The notes under the pieces were generated by a model, which was not told the origin of the DNA, did no database searches, and was given only the letters and a program-made list of their open reading frames with translations. The translations under genes were made by a program, and so were the position numbers. 64,000 nt of DNA, from contig NC_134137.1 of assembly GCF_033958435.1 (NCBI RefSeq), forward strand, positions 125,503,501 to 125,567,500, read 5' to 3'. Source of the DNA: Carettochelys insculpta (taxonomy: Eukaryota; Chordata; Testudines; Carettochelyidae). Of this stretch, positions 10,560 through 22,115 are shown one piece after another; positions within the stretch are counted from its first letter, which is position 1; each line of letters opens with the position of its first letter.

Positions 10560-11096
10560 CCTGAGATTTAATCTAAATCTGTTATGCTGTAGTTTGAACC
10601 CCTCGCATCTTGTCCTGACATCTATGGCAAAAGAGAACAACTTTGCTCCATGTTTTTTATGGCAATATTTCCAATATTTGAAGACTGTATCATGTCCCCC
10701 TTCTAGGTCCTCTTTTCCAAACTAAACACACTAAGTTCTTCTAGCATTTGCTTTTATGGTTTGCATGCAGTCCCCTTGATCATTTTTGTTACTCGTCTCT
10801 GGACTTTTTCCAGATTCTCCATATCCTTTCTATACACTGTTGACCAAAACCGGACACAACCGAGGATTAACCAGTTCTGAATGCAGTGGTACCAGCATCT
10901 CTTAGGACTTGCATATGATGCCTCTCTTAATATAACCTAAAAATACATTTGCTTTTATATTTTTTGGAGCAGCATTGCATTGCTGACTCATCTTGAGGTT
11001 GTGATCTCCTACAACAGCCAAATCCTTTTCAGCTGTGCTGCTGCTGAACTGTTTATCCCTGATTCTGTATTTGTGTGTTTGGTTTTTCTACTGTAA
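10560..11096 (-). mobile_element. Old CR1 LINE fragment
   Basis: On the minus strand this reads as the C-terminal RT region of CR1. Plus-strand phrases such as ttttccaaactaaacacac, tcgtctctggactttttccag and gcattgctgactcatctt are the reverse of the conserved CR1 segments for the LVWKR, LE.VQ and VSNAM-type motifs, also seen in the younger copy at 54860-56328. It has many substitutions, so it is an old insertion. It ends where the Harbinger at 11097 begins. Confidence 0.75.
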
Positions 11097-11229
11097 GGCT
11101 GGGTCTACACTTGCCCCCAACTTCGAAGGGGGCATGTTAATCAGGGCAATGGGAGATTACTAATGAAGAGCAACAGTGAATATGCAACACTTCATTAGGC
11201 TAATTCTCTCCTGTGGCAACTTCAAAGTG

Positions 11230-12075
11230 TCAAACTTCCAAGTGCCAGCATGCGTGTAGCTCTTTCTGTTTATAAATTGTCCTTTGCTGGGCTTCATGGA
11301 TGGGTAGGTGGGTTCCGTCGAGGGCCCCGAACCAGTTTTGGAACCCCAGTGCACTGAAGCCTGTGATGGATGCTTGATCCCTGATGTGGATGACCCTCTG
11401 GAGGAGCATGGCACTGACTTCACAGACCATGAGGGAGTGTGGAGTGTGCTCAGATCCCTCTGGCCCCACCTGGGCCCCCTCCCCAAGACCTCCAGCCCCC
11501 GTCCCTGGGTTCTCCACCCCGGGCTCCTTCCCAAGGCCCCACCCCAAGCCCCCTCCCTGGGTCCCGCACTCCCCAGTGGGTGCACACCCAGGTCTTCTTA
11601 CCTCCATGATGACGGCCCCAACCGTGGCCTTTCCCACTCTGAACTGGTGTCCCATGGAGTGGTAGCTGTCTGGAGTGGCCAGCCTCCAGACAGCTATTGC
11701 GACCCTCTTCTCGACAGTGAAGGCGCACCTCATCCGGGTGTCTTGGTGTCTCAGGGTGAGGGTGAGCCACTGGCAGAGCTCCAGGAAGGTCTGCTGGTGC
11801 ACGTGGAAATTCCAGAGCCACCAGTTGTCGTCCCACTCCCCCGTGACCAGTTGCTTCCACCACTCGGAGCTGGTGGGCTGGCTCCAGAGCCAGTAGAGCA
11901 CATAGGGTGGGTGGAGCCAGAAGGGTCCGATGGTCTGGGGTGTCCTTTTCTGCCACTGGGGGGTGGGGTCCCCTGCCAGTAGCTGCTGGGTGGCCAGCAA
12001 TGCTAAGGTTAGCAGGGCGCCCGCTCCGCTGGTGGCAGCCAGCAGGGTGTTGAGCTGCTGCTGGTCCGTGTCCAT
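11230..12075 (-). pseudogene. Harbinger transposase A, truncated
   Basis: N-terminal part of a HARBI1-type DDE transposase. The likely start is the ATG at 12075 (MDTDQQQ...), matching the MDPQ start of the copy at 39259. Landmarks are WLWSQPTSSEWW, QTFLELCQWLT, AIAVWRLATPDSY, FRVGKATVGAVIMEV and the first catalytic aspartate in FGALDGTHLPI. It then runs into TTCGAA-rich subterminal DNA and stops at 11230, so the second aspartate and the final acidic residue are absent. A G-rich segment at 11419-11601 interrupts homology. It begins GTAAGA and is probably an intron, yet it is 183 bp long and has no stop, so the frame stays open. No catalytic activity is possible. Confidence 0.82.
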
Positions 12076-12088
12076 TCCTGTAGACAAT

Positions 12089-12782
12089 AGCTGTGTCTAC
12101 ACGTGCACGCTACTTCGAAGTAGCGGCACTAACTTCGAAATAGCACCTGTCGCGGCTACACGCGTCGGGCGCTATTTCGAAGTTAACTTCGACATTAGGC
12201 GGCGAGACGTCGAAGTCGCTAACCTCATGAGGGGATCGGAATAGCGCCCTACTTCGATGTTCAACGTCGAAGTAGGGACCGTGTAGACGATGCGCGTCCC
12301 GCAACGTCGAAATTGCCAGGTCCTCCATGGTGGCCATCAGCTGGGGGGTTGAGAGATGCTCTCTCTCCAGCCCCTGCGGGGCTCTATGGTCACCGTGGGC
12401 AGCAGCCCTTAGCCCAGGGCTTCTGGCTGCTGCTGCGGCAGCTGGGGATCCATGCTGCAGGCACAGGGTCTGCAACCAGTTGTCGGCTCTATGGATCTTG
12501 TGTTGTTTAGTGCAACTATGTCTGGGAGGGGCCCTTTAAGGGAGTGGCTTGCTGTTGAGTCCGCCCTGTGACCCTGTCTGCAGCTGTGCCTGGCACCCTT
12601 ATTTTGATGTGTGCTACTTTGGCGTGTAGACGTACCCTCGCAGCGCCTATTTCGATGTGGTGCCACGCAACGTCGAAGTTGAACATCGACGTTGCCAGCC
12701 CTGGAGGACGTGTAGACGTTATTCATCGATTGCTACATCGAAATAAGCTATTTCGATGTTGGCTTCACGTGTAGACGTAGCC
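12089..12782 (+). mobile_element. 694-bp Harbinger deletion derivative (MITE), nested copy 1
   Basis: Termini AGCTGTGTCTACACGTG and, inverted, GGCTACGTCTACACGTG; exact target duplication AAT at 12086-12088 and 12783-12785. The first 320 bp match the Myb-side end of the element at 35721 and the last 350 bp match its transposase-side end (39220-39560), including the MDPQ start codon region of the transposase. So it is that element with about 3.2 kb deleted. It inserted in element A. It is almost identical, in reverse orientation, to 23560-24241. Many TTCGAA palindromes lie in the terminal 250 bp. Confidence 0.9.
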
Positions 12783-13143
12783 AATGTGTCTGCAGGTCTT
12801 GTGGCAACTCCACAGGCCTCGCCCCATTCAGGCCAAGTGTGTTTAGGAGGGACCCTTTAAAGGAGAGGCTTGTTGCAGCCACAGAAGGGCTTGTCTGCCC
12901 TGTGACCCCATCTGCAGCCTTTCCTATCCCCTTCTTTCGAAAGAGGCCACTGGTAAGTGTAGATGCTCTCTTTCCATTTCTGGGGCAGTCCCTTTCGATG
13001 TGCCGCATGGCTCTTTCATCATTGCTCATCAAAGGCACCAGCCCCAGCCCATGTGTAGATGCTATGCGTCAAAGGAGTGTCTTTCAATGTCTTTCTTTCA
13101 AAAGACGGCTCTTTCGAAGTAGCACTCTATTGTAGACATAGCT

Positions 13144-14643
13144 TATATGATGGGAATCAGATGACCTCCAAAGCACTTTACTACTACAAAATGTACCTGG
13201 CAGTGCTCAAGTTCTTCAGGGTGGGGGGTCAGAGATGTAGGTGATGCATGAGCCAGAGCAGAGGGTTGGGAGTTGTGTGTGTGTGGTGGGGGTCAGGGCA
13301 GGGTGTGGAGTACGCAGAAGTCATGGTAGGGAGTTGAGAGGTTTGGGAGGGTTCTGGACTGGAGGTGGGGGTACAGGAGTCGGGGCAGAAGATTTGGAGG
13401 TGCGCAGGGGCTCCCCAGGGACAGACAGTGCTGTGCAGCCTGACCAGTGGCTGCATCTTTTATGGCCATCCTGGAGCATAAATGTCCCTGCTATCAGAGT
13501 ACTCCGCTTCTGTTTGATTAGAAACAATCAGTCAGATTCCAGGCACATCCCACTAACCTGGCACAATAAAACCCTTACCACGCTTTAAGTTATTATAAGA
13601 GAAAGCTGCTTAGGAACTGTGGTGATCCTAGCTCTTACCATTTAGGAGGAGTTCTTGAACAAACAGACTCAGAGATGGATGCACTGACAGACAGATGGAT
13701 AGACAGACTCTCTAAAATATGTATTATACTGGTGGCACTGCTCATGATGTGGAGCATAATAATCCAATTTAGTCTAGAATCTGAGGTAATCAAGGCTCAT
13801 TTTCCAGTTAGTGGAACATATGCTCTATTTTAATATGTTGTATAATGGCATTTTATGTGAATAGTCCACTTTAGTGGTCTGCTTTAAAAATATTGAATAG
13901 CACTTGCCAGTTTTAATTTGCACATCCAGTAAAAGAGAAACACTAAAGTTTGTTTCTGAGCTGCTGTCAGGAATCAGGGCCTGTAGCAGAACCACTCTCC
14001 AGGCAATCTAACAAACACAGCTGGCCTGTGGGACACTGCTAGTTTGCTATTCCTGATTGGGTGGCAGAGCCAGGAGAGTGGCTCATAAACCCAGCAGCCA
14101 TGGAAGTTGAGTGGCAGCTTAAAGCATTCACCCTCAGCTCAGCCTGGCCCTGTTTTGTCTTACTTCTTGGTTCCGAGCCTCAGCTTTGACTCCTGGCTAC
14201 TGACAGCATTTGCAACCACTAGGCTCAACACTCCCCACCCATGTCCCAGCCTCTGACACCTGTAGCCTGTGTATATTATTTGAGATTTCCATTTCCATTT
14301 CAAACTATAAAACTCTGTGTAAGAACTCTCCATCTGTGTATGTCCCACAGATTATGTAAGAGATGCTACATCTCAAAATGCAAAAAGAAACTTGAGATCA
14401 AAATAATATGTCCTAATGATAACAACACAGAGAATTGTGGCATGTTTTAGCAAAACCTGGGGATAATGCAAGGGACAGAAATATTGATACAACCTGGAAA
14501 TAAAAGGTTTTAGAAATCTTTTGTGAATGTACACATGTGCAGTATATTGGGATGCATTTGTAAAATGAAAATAATTATGCACGAAAGGTTTCCACAGATG
14601 AGGCGGATTAGTGTTAAAGGGAAGAAGACTAACACAGTAAGGT
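13144..14643. other. No gene or recognised repeat
   Basis: G-rich stretch at 13230-13420 with gtgtgtgtg, then ordinary AT-rich sequence. Short tandem gacagacagatggatagacaga at about 13678-13700. No coding frame supported. Confidence 0.5.
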
Positions 14644-15420
14644 ACAAGCTAAACATAAACCTGAACAAATGCTGCAAGGTGAGGCAGAGAAGACCAAGGA
14701 CTTGAGCTGAACAACACTGAGCTTGGCACTCTGCAAGCTGCTACATCTGGAGTGGAGTTAACGTTTATATATTATTTGTTAGTACATTGAAAAGGAGCAT
14801 CTGCTATGTGGACTGACACAAGAGGCGGATGTGACACACATGCTGCCAGGGGAGTTCACAGATATTTGCTGACAGGAGAGAAGTGGTGAGACAGGAATCT
14901 CGGGCTCCATTCTAGGCTCTGGAGCGGTGTGTTCTCGAGCAAATAGACTTTTCTGCCTGTTTTCCATCCAGCTCCTGTCCTATTCCTGTTTCTTCCCCAC
15001 TTGACTCCTCATCCCACCCTCATTCTACTTGCCCACACAGTCCTACTGTGCACTCCTTTGGCTTTCATCGGAGTCCCCATCTCCTTAACCTGCTGGTCCA
15101 ACTCTTCCCCTTCAGGTTTTCTGTCAGAGTCCCATTTGCTCCCTCAGCTCATGAGTTTCTCCACCTCCCCACATTCAGTCTCTTTACCCAGTCATTCCCA
15201 GTTCCCTCCTCCCAACTCCCTATACAATATTTTTTCTTGTTCCCCACCAAAACTCCCACCCCACTGGCACCATCCCCAGAGTCAATCCCTTTGGCTCTTC
15301 ATCCAACCTCAGTCTTTCTCCACAGCCACTCTGGCTTCTTGTCCTCACTCTCTCTGACTGGTCAGTCCCAGTTCTTCCACCAGTTCAGTTCTTTGTCAGA
15401 TCAGTTTCTCCTCTCCTACT
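14644..15420 (+). repeat. Unclassified 0.75-kb dispersed repeat, copy 2
   Basis: Direct-orientation partner of 9341-10085, about 5.3 kb away. The similarity starts at acaagctaaacat and fades after ttctttgtcagatcag. Differences are substitutions and short indels, so the copies are old. The same two overlapping open frames persist in the pyrimidine-rich tail. Confidence 0.75.
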
Positions 15421-17070
15421 GACTTGAGGGTTATTAGAGATGCAAGGAGTGTTGAATAAATTGGTAAGCGGCACAATACATCAACTTTATGTAGGGAGTA
15501 TCCTTTGGCAATGAAGGTAATGTGCATAACATAAGACTGATAGCTAGTCAACATTTTCATTGTAGAAAGTGAGGATAGGGAAAAGAGTCTGTAAAGTGCT
15601 TGGAATGGACAGAATTATAGCAAAGGGATCTCAGTAAATCTGTAGGCCTACAGCACACAAATTTTGAAGAGTGGAAAAAGATGGAATGCTTGAGAAAGAC
15701 GATAGAAGAAACTTTTGCAGAGCACTGAAGAGAAGAGGGAAATGTAGTGCAACCACCTTTGGAAAATATACACCCTTCCCACACATCTAAAAGTGACATT
15801 ATGCCTGCCATTGTGAGTGCAAGAGCACAGGGATCCAGACATGAGATCCATCAGAATTTGAGGTCTTTACATTCCCTAGCACATATGTTTTTTTATATAA
15901 ATAGGCAACGTGCACAATGGCCTCTTGCTGAATTTGCGTTGAAATATCAGAGCGGCAAGGTGCCTGGCTGTCGACACCAACATTTTATTCACACAGCATG
16001 ACTCACCCTACTCTAAATTGAAGTCCTGTTTTATAGTCCTGTTCTTCACTTTGGTACCTAGCCAGATACTTCTGTAGGGACCAAAGCCATCTTTGCTGAG
16101 CAGACCTTTGAAAGGGAGCTGTGAGGTGTAGGTCAGTGATAGCACCAGCTGCCAATGCGCAGATACTCCTCAGAGAGTGCTCAGCAGTGTAGTGATCATT
16201 AGCCAGACCACCATTTCCTGAGGCCCAGATAAAAATATTTCCCTTACCACAATGACCCAAGAGGAAAAAAAACAACAAAACAAAACTGAACTTTCCATTC
16301 AGACGTTTTATTTTAAACATTCAATACTACATTGCTTCCAAGCTTTCAAGGTGTTTTTGATTATGTAGCTTTCAACTACTAGGGATTTAATATAAAAAAG
16401 TGTGCTCTTTAGAGAGTCTTGTAATATATGCAAAATATGATTCTTTTTATGTGCCTATTCCTTAAAACTGACATTCACTCACCCATTTAATTGACAACAT
16501 TTGAATACACTTTCTTTTCCTGAAGGAATGGTATTTTTATATCCAAACTGAATAAAAATTAAAAAAGAGAGAGAAAACCCATTGCTTGAGATGGAGATAG
16601 AATGGCAGAATCCAGGTTCATTCAGAAATAAACAACCATAATAAAGTGCTCCTTTGCGTTATGGTTATTGAAACATTTAGTCCTAAACATGAACTTTCCT
16701 GAGATGAGTGGAAGCTTTTATGGAAAGTCTTGGGTGGTAAATGGACTTTTAGGCTTAGATTTCACCAGAAAACTTGCAACTTGTGCTGCTCTTTCTTTCA
16801 ATGCTTTCAGAGCTAGCCTGCTGGGACTGGAAGCTTTCATGTGTTTAGGATCCTGGTAGCAGCTATAAATATCTTTGTGGTCATTACTGTACGTCTGTTT
16901 GCTGTAAAACCTGGAGCATCTATTACATGACCATCAAGAAGCTGAATTCTGAGGAACAAGGAGCTAAAAGGGCATTGCTAATGTGAAACTTTAACAGTGA
17001 GATAAAAGATACATGGCAGAAAGGGGGATGGGGCTTGCTGCCCACTGCACAGCCAGTTTGGGGCGGGGGA
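15421..17070. other. No gene or recognised repeat
   Basis: AT-rich sequence with scattered short frames of no recognised family. Nothing beyond base composition can be said. Confidence 0.5.
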
Positions 17071-17243
17071 CAGAGCTTTCGATACAGTCTCTCAGAGCAT
17101 TCTTGCCAGCAGGTTTAAGACATATGGGTTGAAGAAATGAAGTGTAAGGTGGACAGAAATCTGGTTAGACTCTTGTGTTCAATGGGTTGTGATCAATGGC
17201 TCCATGTCTAGTTGGTGAACAGTATGAAGTGGAATCCCCCAAG
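17071..17243 (+). mobile_element. CR1 fragment (RT region)
   Basis: Translates in pieces to KAFDTVSQSI...VVINGSMSSW...GIPQG, the CR1 RT block around the third RT motif. It is cut off on both sides and abuts the longer CR1 that starts at about 17245. Confidence 0.65.
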
Positions 17244-17244
17244 G

Positions 17245-20138
17245 TAAAAGCAGACCCTTGGTTCGAGTAGTGAGGGCGGGGAGATAGACTGGTTATCTAA
17301 AGTGTTTGTACACCAATGCCAGAAGCCTGGGTAACAAGCAGAAGGAATTAGAAACCCTGGCTCAGATCAAGAGCTATGACTTGATTGGAATAACAGAGAC
17401 TTGGTGGGATGACTCACATGACTGGAGCACTGCCATGAAAGGGTATAAACTGTTCAAGAAGAACAGGCAAAGGAGAAAAGGAGGAGGGTTGCACTGTATG
17501 TAAGAGAGCACTATGATTGCTTGGAACTCCAGTACATAGAGGGAGAAAAGCCTGTTGAGAATCTATGGGTCAAGCTTAGTGGTGTAGGCAGCACTGGAGA
17601 TGTGGTGGTTGGTGTCTGCTACAGGCCACCAAATCAGGAAAATGAGATATATGAGGCTTTTTTTGGACAACTGAGAGAAGTTTCCGGATCGTGGGCTCTC
17701 GTTATCGTGGGGGACTTCAATTACCCTGACATCTGTTCGGAGACCAATACGGCAGTATACAAGCAGTCCAGGAAATTTCTGGAGAATGTTGGGGATCACT
17801 TCTTGGTACAAGTGCTGAAGGACCCAACCAGAGGTCTTGCGCGGCTTGACCTGCTGCTTACAAATAGGGAGGAACTAATAGGGAAGGTAGAGGTGGGGGA
17901 CAACCTAGGAAGCAGTGATCATGAGATGGTAGACTTCAGGATTCTGACCAAAGGAAGGAAAGAGAGCAGCAAATTACACACCTTGGACTTCAGAAAAGCA
18001 GACTTTGACTGCTTCAGGAACCTGAAGGGCAGAATCCCCTGGGATGTTACCATGAAGGGAAAAGGAGTCCAGGAAAACTGGCAGTATTTTAAGGAAGCCC
18101 TACCAAAGGCACAGAAACTGTCCTGATGCACAGCAAGAGAAGTAAATATGGCAGGAGACCAGACTGGCTTAATGGGGAAATCCTTGGAAAACTTAGGCAC
18201 AAAAAGGGAGCTTACAAAAAGTGGAAATTGGGACCGATGTCTAGGGAGGGGTATAAACGTATAGCTCGAGAATGTAGGGCAGTTATCAGGAAGGCGATAA
18301 CTGGAATTGTGACTTGCGAGGAATGTGAAGGATAACAAGAAAAGTTTCTATAGGCATGTTACCAAGAAGAAGGTGATCAGAGGGGGCGGGGGCCCCTACT
18401 GGATGAGGGAGATAACCCAGTGACAGATGATGTAGGGAAAGCTGAAGTACTTAATGTTTTCTTTGCCTCTGTCTTCACAGATGAAGACAGCTCCCAGACT
18501 AATGAGATAAGTGATGTATTGTGGGCTGAAGGTGGACAGCCTTTGGTGGGGAAAGAACAGGTTAGGAGCTGTCTAAAAAAGCTAAATGTCCATAAATCGA
18601 TGGGCCTGGACCTAATTCATCCTAGGGATCTGAGGGAGTTGGCATATGTTGTTGACGAGCCCTTGGCCGTTATCTTTAAAAAGTCGTGGAGATTGGGAGA
18701 GATCCCAGATGATTGGAAAAAGGCAAATGTAGTGCCCATCTTTAAAAAAGGGAAGAGGGATGATCCAGGGAACTATAGGCCGGTCACTCTTACATCAGTC
18801 CCTGGAAAAATCATGGAGGGGCTCCTCAAGGAAACCATTTTGAGGCAGTTGGAGGAGGGGAGAGTGATCAGGAATAATCAGCATGGATTCATGAAGGGCA
18901 AGTCATGCCTGACCAATCTGATTAGTTTTTACGATGAGATAACTGGCTCTGTGGATAGGGGAAAATCAATGGATGTGATTTATCTTGACTTTAGCAAAGC
19001 TTTTGATACGGTCTCCCACAATATTTTTGTCAGCTAGATAAAGGAATGTGGATTGGATAAATGGACGGTAAGATGGATAGAAAGCTGGCTAGAAGGTCGG
19101 GCTCAGAGTGTAGTGATCAACAGCTCAATGTTGGGATAGTGGTCAGTTTCTAGTGGAGTGCCCCAAGGTTCAGTTCTGGGTCCTGTTCTGTTCAACATAT
19201 TCATCAATGACCTGGATGAGGGGTTGGATTGCACCCTCAGCAAGTTTGCGGATGACACTAACCTAGGGGGAGAGGTAGATATGCTGGAGGGTGAGGACAG
19301 GGTCCAGACTGACTTAGACAAATTGGAAGACGGGGCTGCAACAAATCTGATGAGGTTCAATAAGGACAAGTGCAGAGTCCTGCACTTGGGCTGGAAGAAT
19401 CCCAAGCATTATTACAGTCTGGGGTCCGACTGGCTCGGTAGTAGTTTTTCAGAAAAGGACCTGGGAGTTGTAGCAGACAAGAAGCTGGACATGAGTCAAC
19501 AATGTGCCGTTGTAGCCAAGAAGGCTAATGGCATATCAGGTTGCATCAAGAGGAGCGTTGCCAGTAGATCCAGAGAAGTGATTATTCCTCTTTATTCGGC
19601 TTTGTTGAGGCCGCATCTGGAGTACTGTGTCCAGTTCTGGGCCCCCATTTATAGGAAGGATGTGGATACACTGGAGAGGGTCCAGCAGAGGGTGACCAAA
19701 ATAATTAGGGGGCTGGAGCATATGACTTATGAAGAAAGGTTGAGGGAATTGGGACTGTTTAGTCTGCAGAAGAGAAGACTCAGGGGAGACTTGATAACAG
19801 CCTTCAACTTACTGAAGGGAGACTGAAAAGAGGCTGGAGAGAGGCTGTTCACAGTGGTCATGGATGGCAGAACACGGAACAATGGTCTCAAGTTGTGGTT
19901 GGAAAGGTCCATGTTGAACGTTAGGAAAAACTTTTTCACTAGGAGGGTGGTGAAGCATTGGAATGGTCTACCAAGGGAAGTAGTGGAGTCTCCGTCCCTG
20001 GAGGTGTTTAAGTCTCAGCTCTACAAAGCCCTGGTGGGGCTGATCTGATGGGTTTGGTCTTGCTTGGAGCAGAGGGCTGGACTCGATGGCTTTTTTAGGT
20101 CTCTTCCAGCTCTATTGTTCTATGATTCTATGATTCTA
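17245..20138 (+). mobile_element. CR1 LINE, nearly complete ORF2 copy
   Basis: Non-LTR retrotransposon in forward orientation. It covers the endonuclease and RT and ends in the CR1 3' signature, a tandem tatgattctatgattct at 20120-20138 rather than a poly-A tail. The 5' UTR and ORF1 are absent, the usual 5' truncation of CR1. Host target duplication is not recognisable. Confidence 0.9.
17306..20048 (+). pseudogene. CR1 ORF2 (endonuclease-reverse transcriptase), broken
   Basis: Enzyme that nicks target DNA and primes reverse transcription on it. The apurinic-like endonuclease begins YTNARSLGNKQKELE and shows GITETWW, CYRPPNQ, VGDFNYPDI and GSSDHEMV (17306-17940). A linker with a WLN motif follows. 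The RT shows [66 protein letters not shown] and the catalytic FADDT near 19248, in which phenylalanine replaces the common tyrosine or alanine-flanked form. The C-terminal EYCVQFWAP and [10 protein letters not shown] blocks end by 20048. Frame breaks lie near 17503, 18126, 18336-18420, 19037-19158 and 19826, so it is dead, but every domain is recognisable. Confidence 0.9.
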
Positions 20139-21291
20139 GGTTCAGTCCTGAGGCTTGTTTTGTTCAACATCTTCATTAATGACCTGGATGAGGCAATGGA
20201 CTGGACCCCCAGCAAGGTTGCAGATGACATGAAGTTAGCGGGAGAAGTCGATATGCTGGAGGGTAGGGATAAGGTCCAGAGTGGCCTAGATAAATTAGAG
20301 GATTGGGCCAAGAGAAATCTGATGAGTTTTAACAAAGAGAAGTGCAGAGACCTACAATTAGGACATAAGAATGCCAACTGTTGCTAAAGGTTAGGGATCA
20401 ACTGGCTAAACAGTAGTTCTGCAGAAAAGGACCTGGGTGTTACATTGGATGAGAAGCAGGAAATGGGTCAAAAATGTGCTCTTGTAGCCAAGAAGGCTAA
20501 CCACATATTGGGCTGCTTTAGTAGAAACATGGCCAGCAGATCTAGGAAAGTGATTATGCCCCTTTATTTGGCACCGGTGGGGCCACATCTGGAATATTGT
20601 GTCCCAATTCTGGGCCCCCATTACAAAAATAATGTGGACGCATTATACAGAGTCCAGCAGAGGGCACCAAAATTTATTAGGGGTCTGGAGCACGTGACTT
20701 ATGAAGAGAAGCTGAAGGATTTAGGCTTAAAGCATACAGACGTGAAGAGTGAGGGGGAGATTTGATAGCAGCTTATAATCACCTAAAGGGGGCTTACAAA
20801 GAGGACAGAGAGAGGCTGTTTTCAGTGGTGACAGATGAAGGAATGAGGAGCAATGGTCTCAAGTTGCAGTGGGGGACGTGTAGGTTGGATATTAGGAAAA
20901 ACTATTTCATCAGAAGAGGGGTGAAGCACTGAAATGCATCACCTAGAGAGGTGGTGGAATATCCATCTCTAGTGGCTGGTAAGTCACAGCTTGACAAAGC
21001 CCTAACTGGGGTGATTTAAACAAAAGAGCAGTCAAGCAGCGCTTTAAAGACTAACAAAATAATTTATTAGGTGAGCTTTTTGGGACAGACCCACGAAAGC
21101 TCATCGCCTAATAAATTATTTTGTTAGTCTTTAAAGTGCTGCTTGACTGCTTTTTTGTTTTGATAGTATATAGACTAGCACAGCTCCCTTTCTGTTACTA
21201 TTGGGATGATTTAGTTGGAATTGGTGCTGCTTTGAGCAGGGGGTGGACTTGGTGACCACCTGAGCTCTCTTCCGACCCCATGATTCTATAA
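20139..21291 (+). mobile_element. Second, 5'-truncated CR1, interrupted by a fold-back repeat
   Basis: Starts in the RT at [19 protein letters not shown], has a decayed catalytic box (V-A-D-D) near 20218, and continues through NHILGCFSRNMASRS, EYCVPILGP and YEEKLKDLGL to the CR1 3' end near 21291. The segment 21019-21200 is a later insertion; CR1 sequence resumes at ttagttggaattggtg. It directly follows the tail of the first CR1. Confidence 0.82.
21007..21213. repeat. Fold-back repeat with 50-bp arms and flanking direct repeats
   Basis: Left arm about 21029-21080 and right arm about 21099-21152 are inverse copies (agtcaagcagc...ttattagg...gagct). A single-copy tail follows with agtatatagactagcacagc. 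Flanks tggggtgattta (21007-21018) and tgggatgattta (21202-21213) match at 11 of 12 bases, a probable target duplication within the CR1. Confidence 0.78.
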
Positions 21292-21304
21292 CTATTTTCT
21301 ACTA

Positions 21305-21543
21305 CAGTAAGCCCTTGAGAAGCAAGATTTCAATTTGTGTTTAGCTCACATTAACATGAGTTAAGTGCAAATCGAAACTGCCCTTCCTCCAGCCCCCGGT
21401 GGGCATATAGGTACTTGTGGCTTCCTCACTTCCCCCAGCTGCCCGCTCCCCCAGCCAGGGGAATTCCAGGCATCTACCCAACCCCCACAATTTACATAGA
21501 GGTTGCCCAGGTTGCAACCTCCGCATGAATAGAGGGATTACTG
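21305..21543. mobile_element. Mariner/pogo-like MITE
   Basis: Termini CAGTAAGCCCTTGAGAAGC and, inverted, CAGTAATCCCTCTATTCATG. The left flank is TA; the right flank is TT, so the duplication is decayed. Non-coding. Confidence 0.55.
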
Positions 21544-21866
21544 TTTTGGTTTAACATTTTTCCATGAATACTGAAAAAAATTGAACTAATTTTTGTGGAA
21601 TTATTTTTGTAGCATTGTCAGAGCTCTAGTGGAAAAATATTTAACATCATCATGGCAACCATAATTTTTGTTACACTAATACAAATAAGTTTGTGAAACA
21701 GAGTAGTGGAATCTTGGGAGTCATCTAAAGGCTTCATAATGTTTATCATCCATAGTATCACAGTATTGCTAAATAATGTCCCTGATGAAATGAAAGCCTG
21801 TTATTGTCCTCAAATCAGTCAGAGGTATGACTGAAGGTTGGAGAGGTTCATTTATATTCTGAATTA

Positions 21867-22115
21867 CAGTACAAGCTCTATTATCTGGCATCCCCAGGGA
21901 ACTGGGGATGATGGATAACAAAATATGCTGGCTATTCCAGCAGCAGGCTGCCATCCCCTATCTGGCCCCGGCCCCAGACCACCTGGGCAGCAGGCATCCA
22001 GCCTTATGGCGCCCAGCTCTGGTCAGGCCACCAGCCCATGGCCAATGGCCCTGGCCAAGCATGCCAATTAACCAAATGTGCCAGTTATGAGTGCCCGATA
22101 CTTGGGCGTTGACTG
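21867..22115. mobile_element. Tigger/pogo-like MITE
   Basis: Begins CAGTACAAGCTCTATTATCTGGC, and the far end contains the inverse of an ATAACTGGCA-like word. The left flank is TA. The pattern of a 'tattatctggca' terminus is that of pogo-class non-autonomous elements. The right boundary is approximate. Confidence 0.5.

Larger units (their letters stand above)
11097..13143 (-). mobile_element. PIF/Harbinger element A, internally deleted
   Basis: Left terminus GGCTGGGTCTACACTTG and right terminus, on the other strand, AGCTATGTCTACAATAG form an inverted repeat. TTCGAA words lie near both ends. The flanks are taa and tat. It carries the 5' part of a transposase on the minus strand (11230-12075) but no Myb-like gene and no transposase 3' part; the left subterminal region joins directly to the middle of the transposase. 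A 694-bp MITE of another Harbinger subfamily is nested at 12089-12782 with an exact AAT duplication. So this is a non-autonomous deletion derivative. Its left 190 bp match the half-MITE at 6896, which makes it the closest relative of that MITE family here. Confidence 0.8.

Noticed and set aside
11308..11982. 224-codon plus-strand frame
   Set aside because: Antisense of transposase A, low complexity and without a domain.
9341..15420. Reading the two 0.75-kb direct repeats as LTRs of one provirus
   Set aside because: The sequence between them holds a CR1 fragment and a Harbinger but no gag, pol or env, primer site or polypurine tract.
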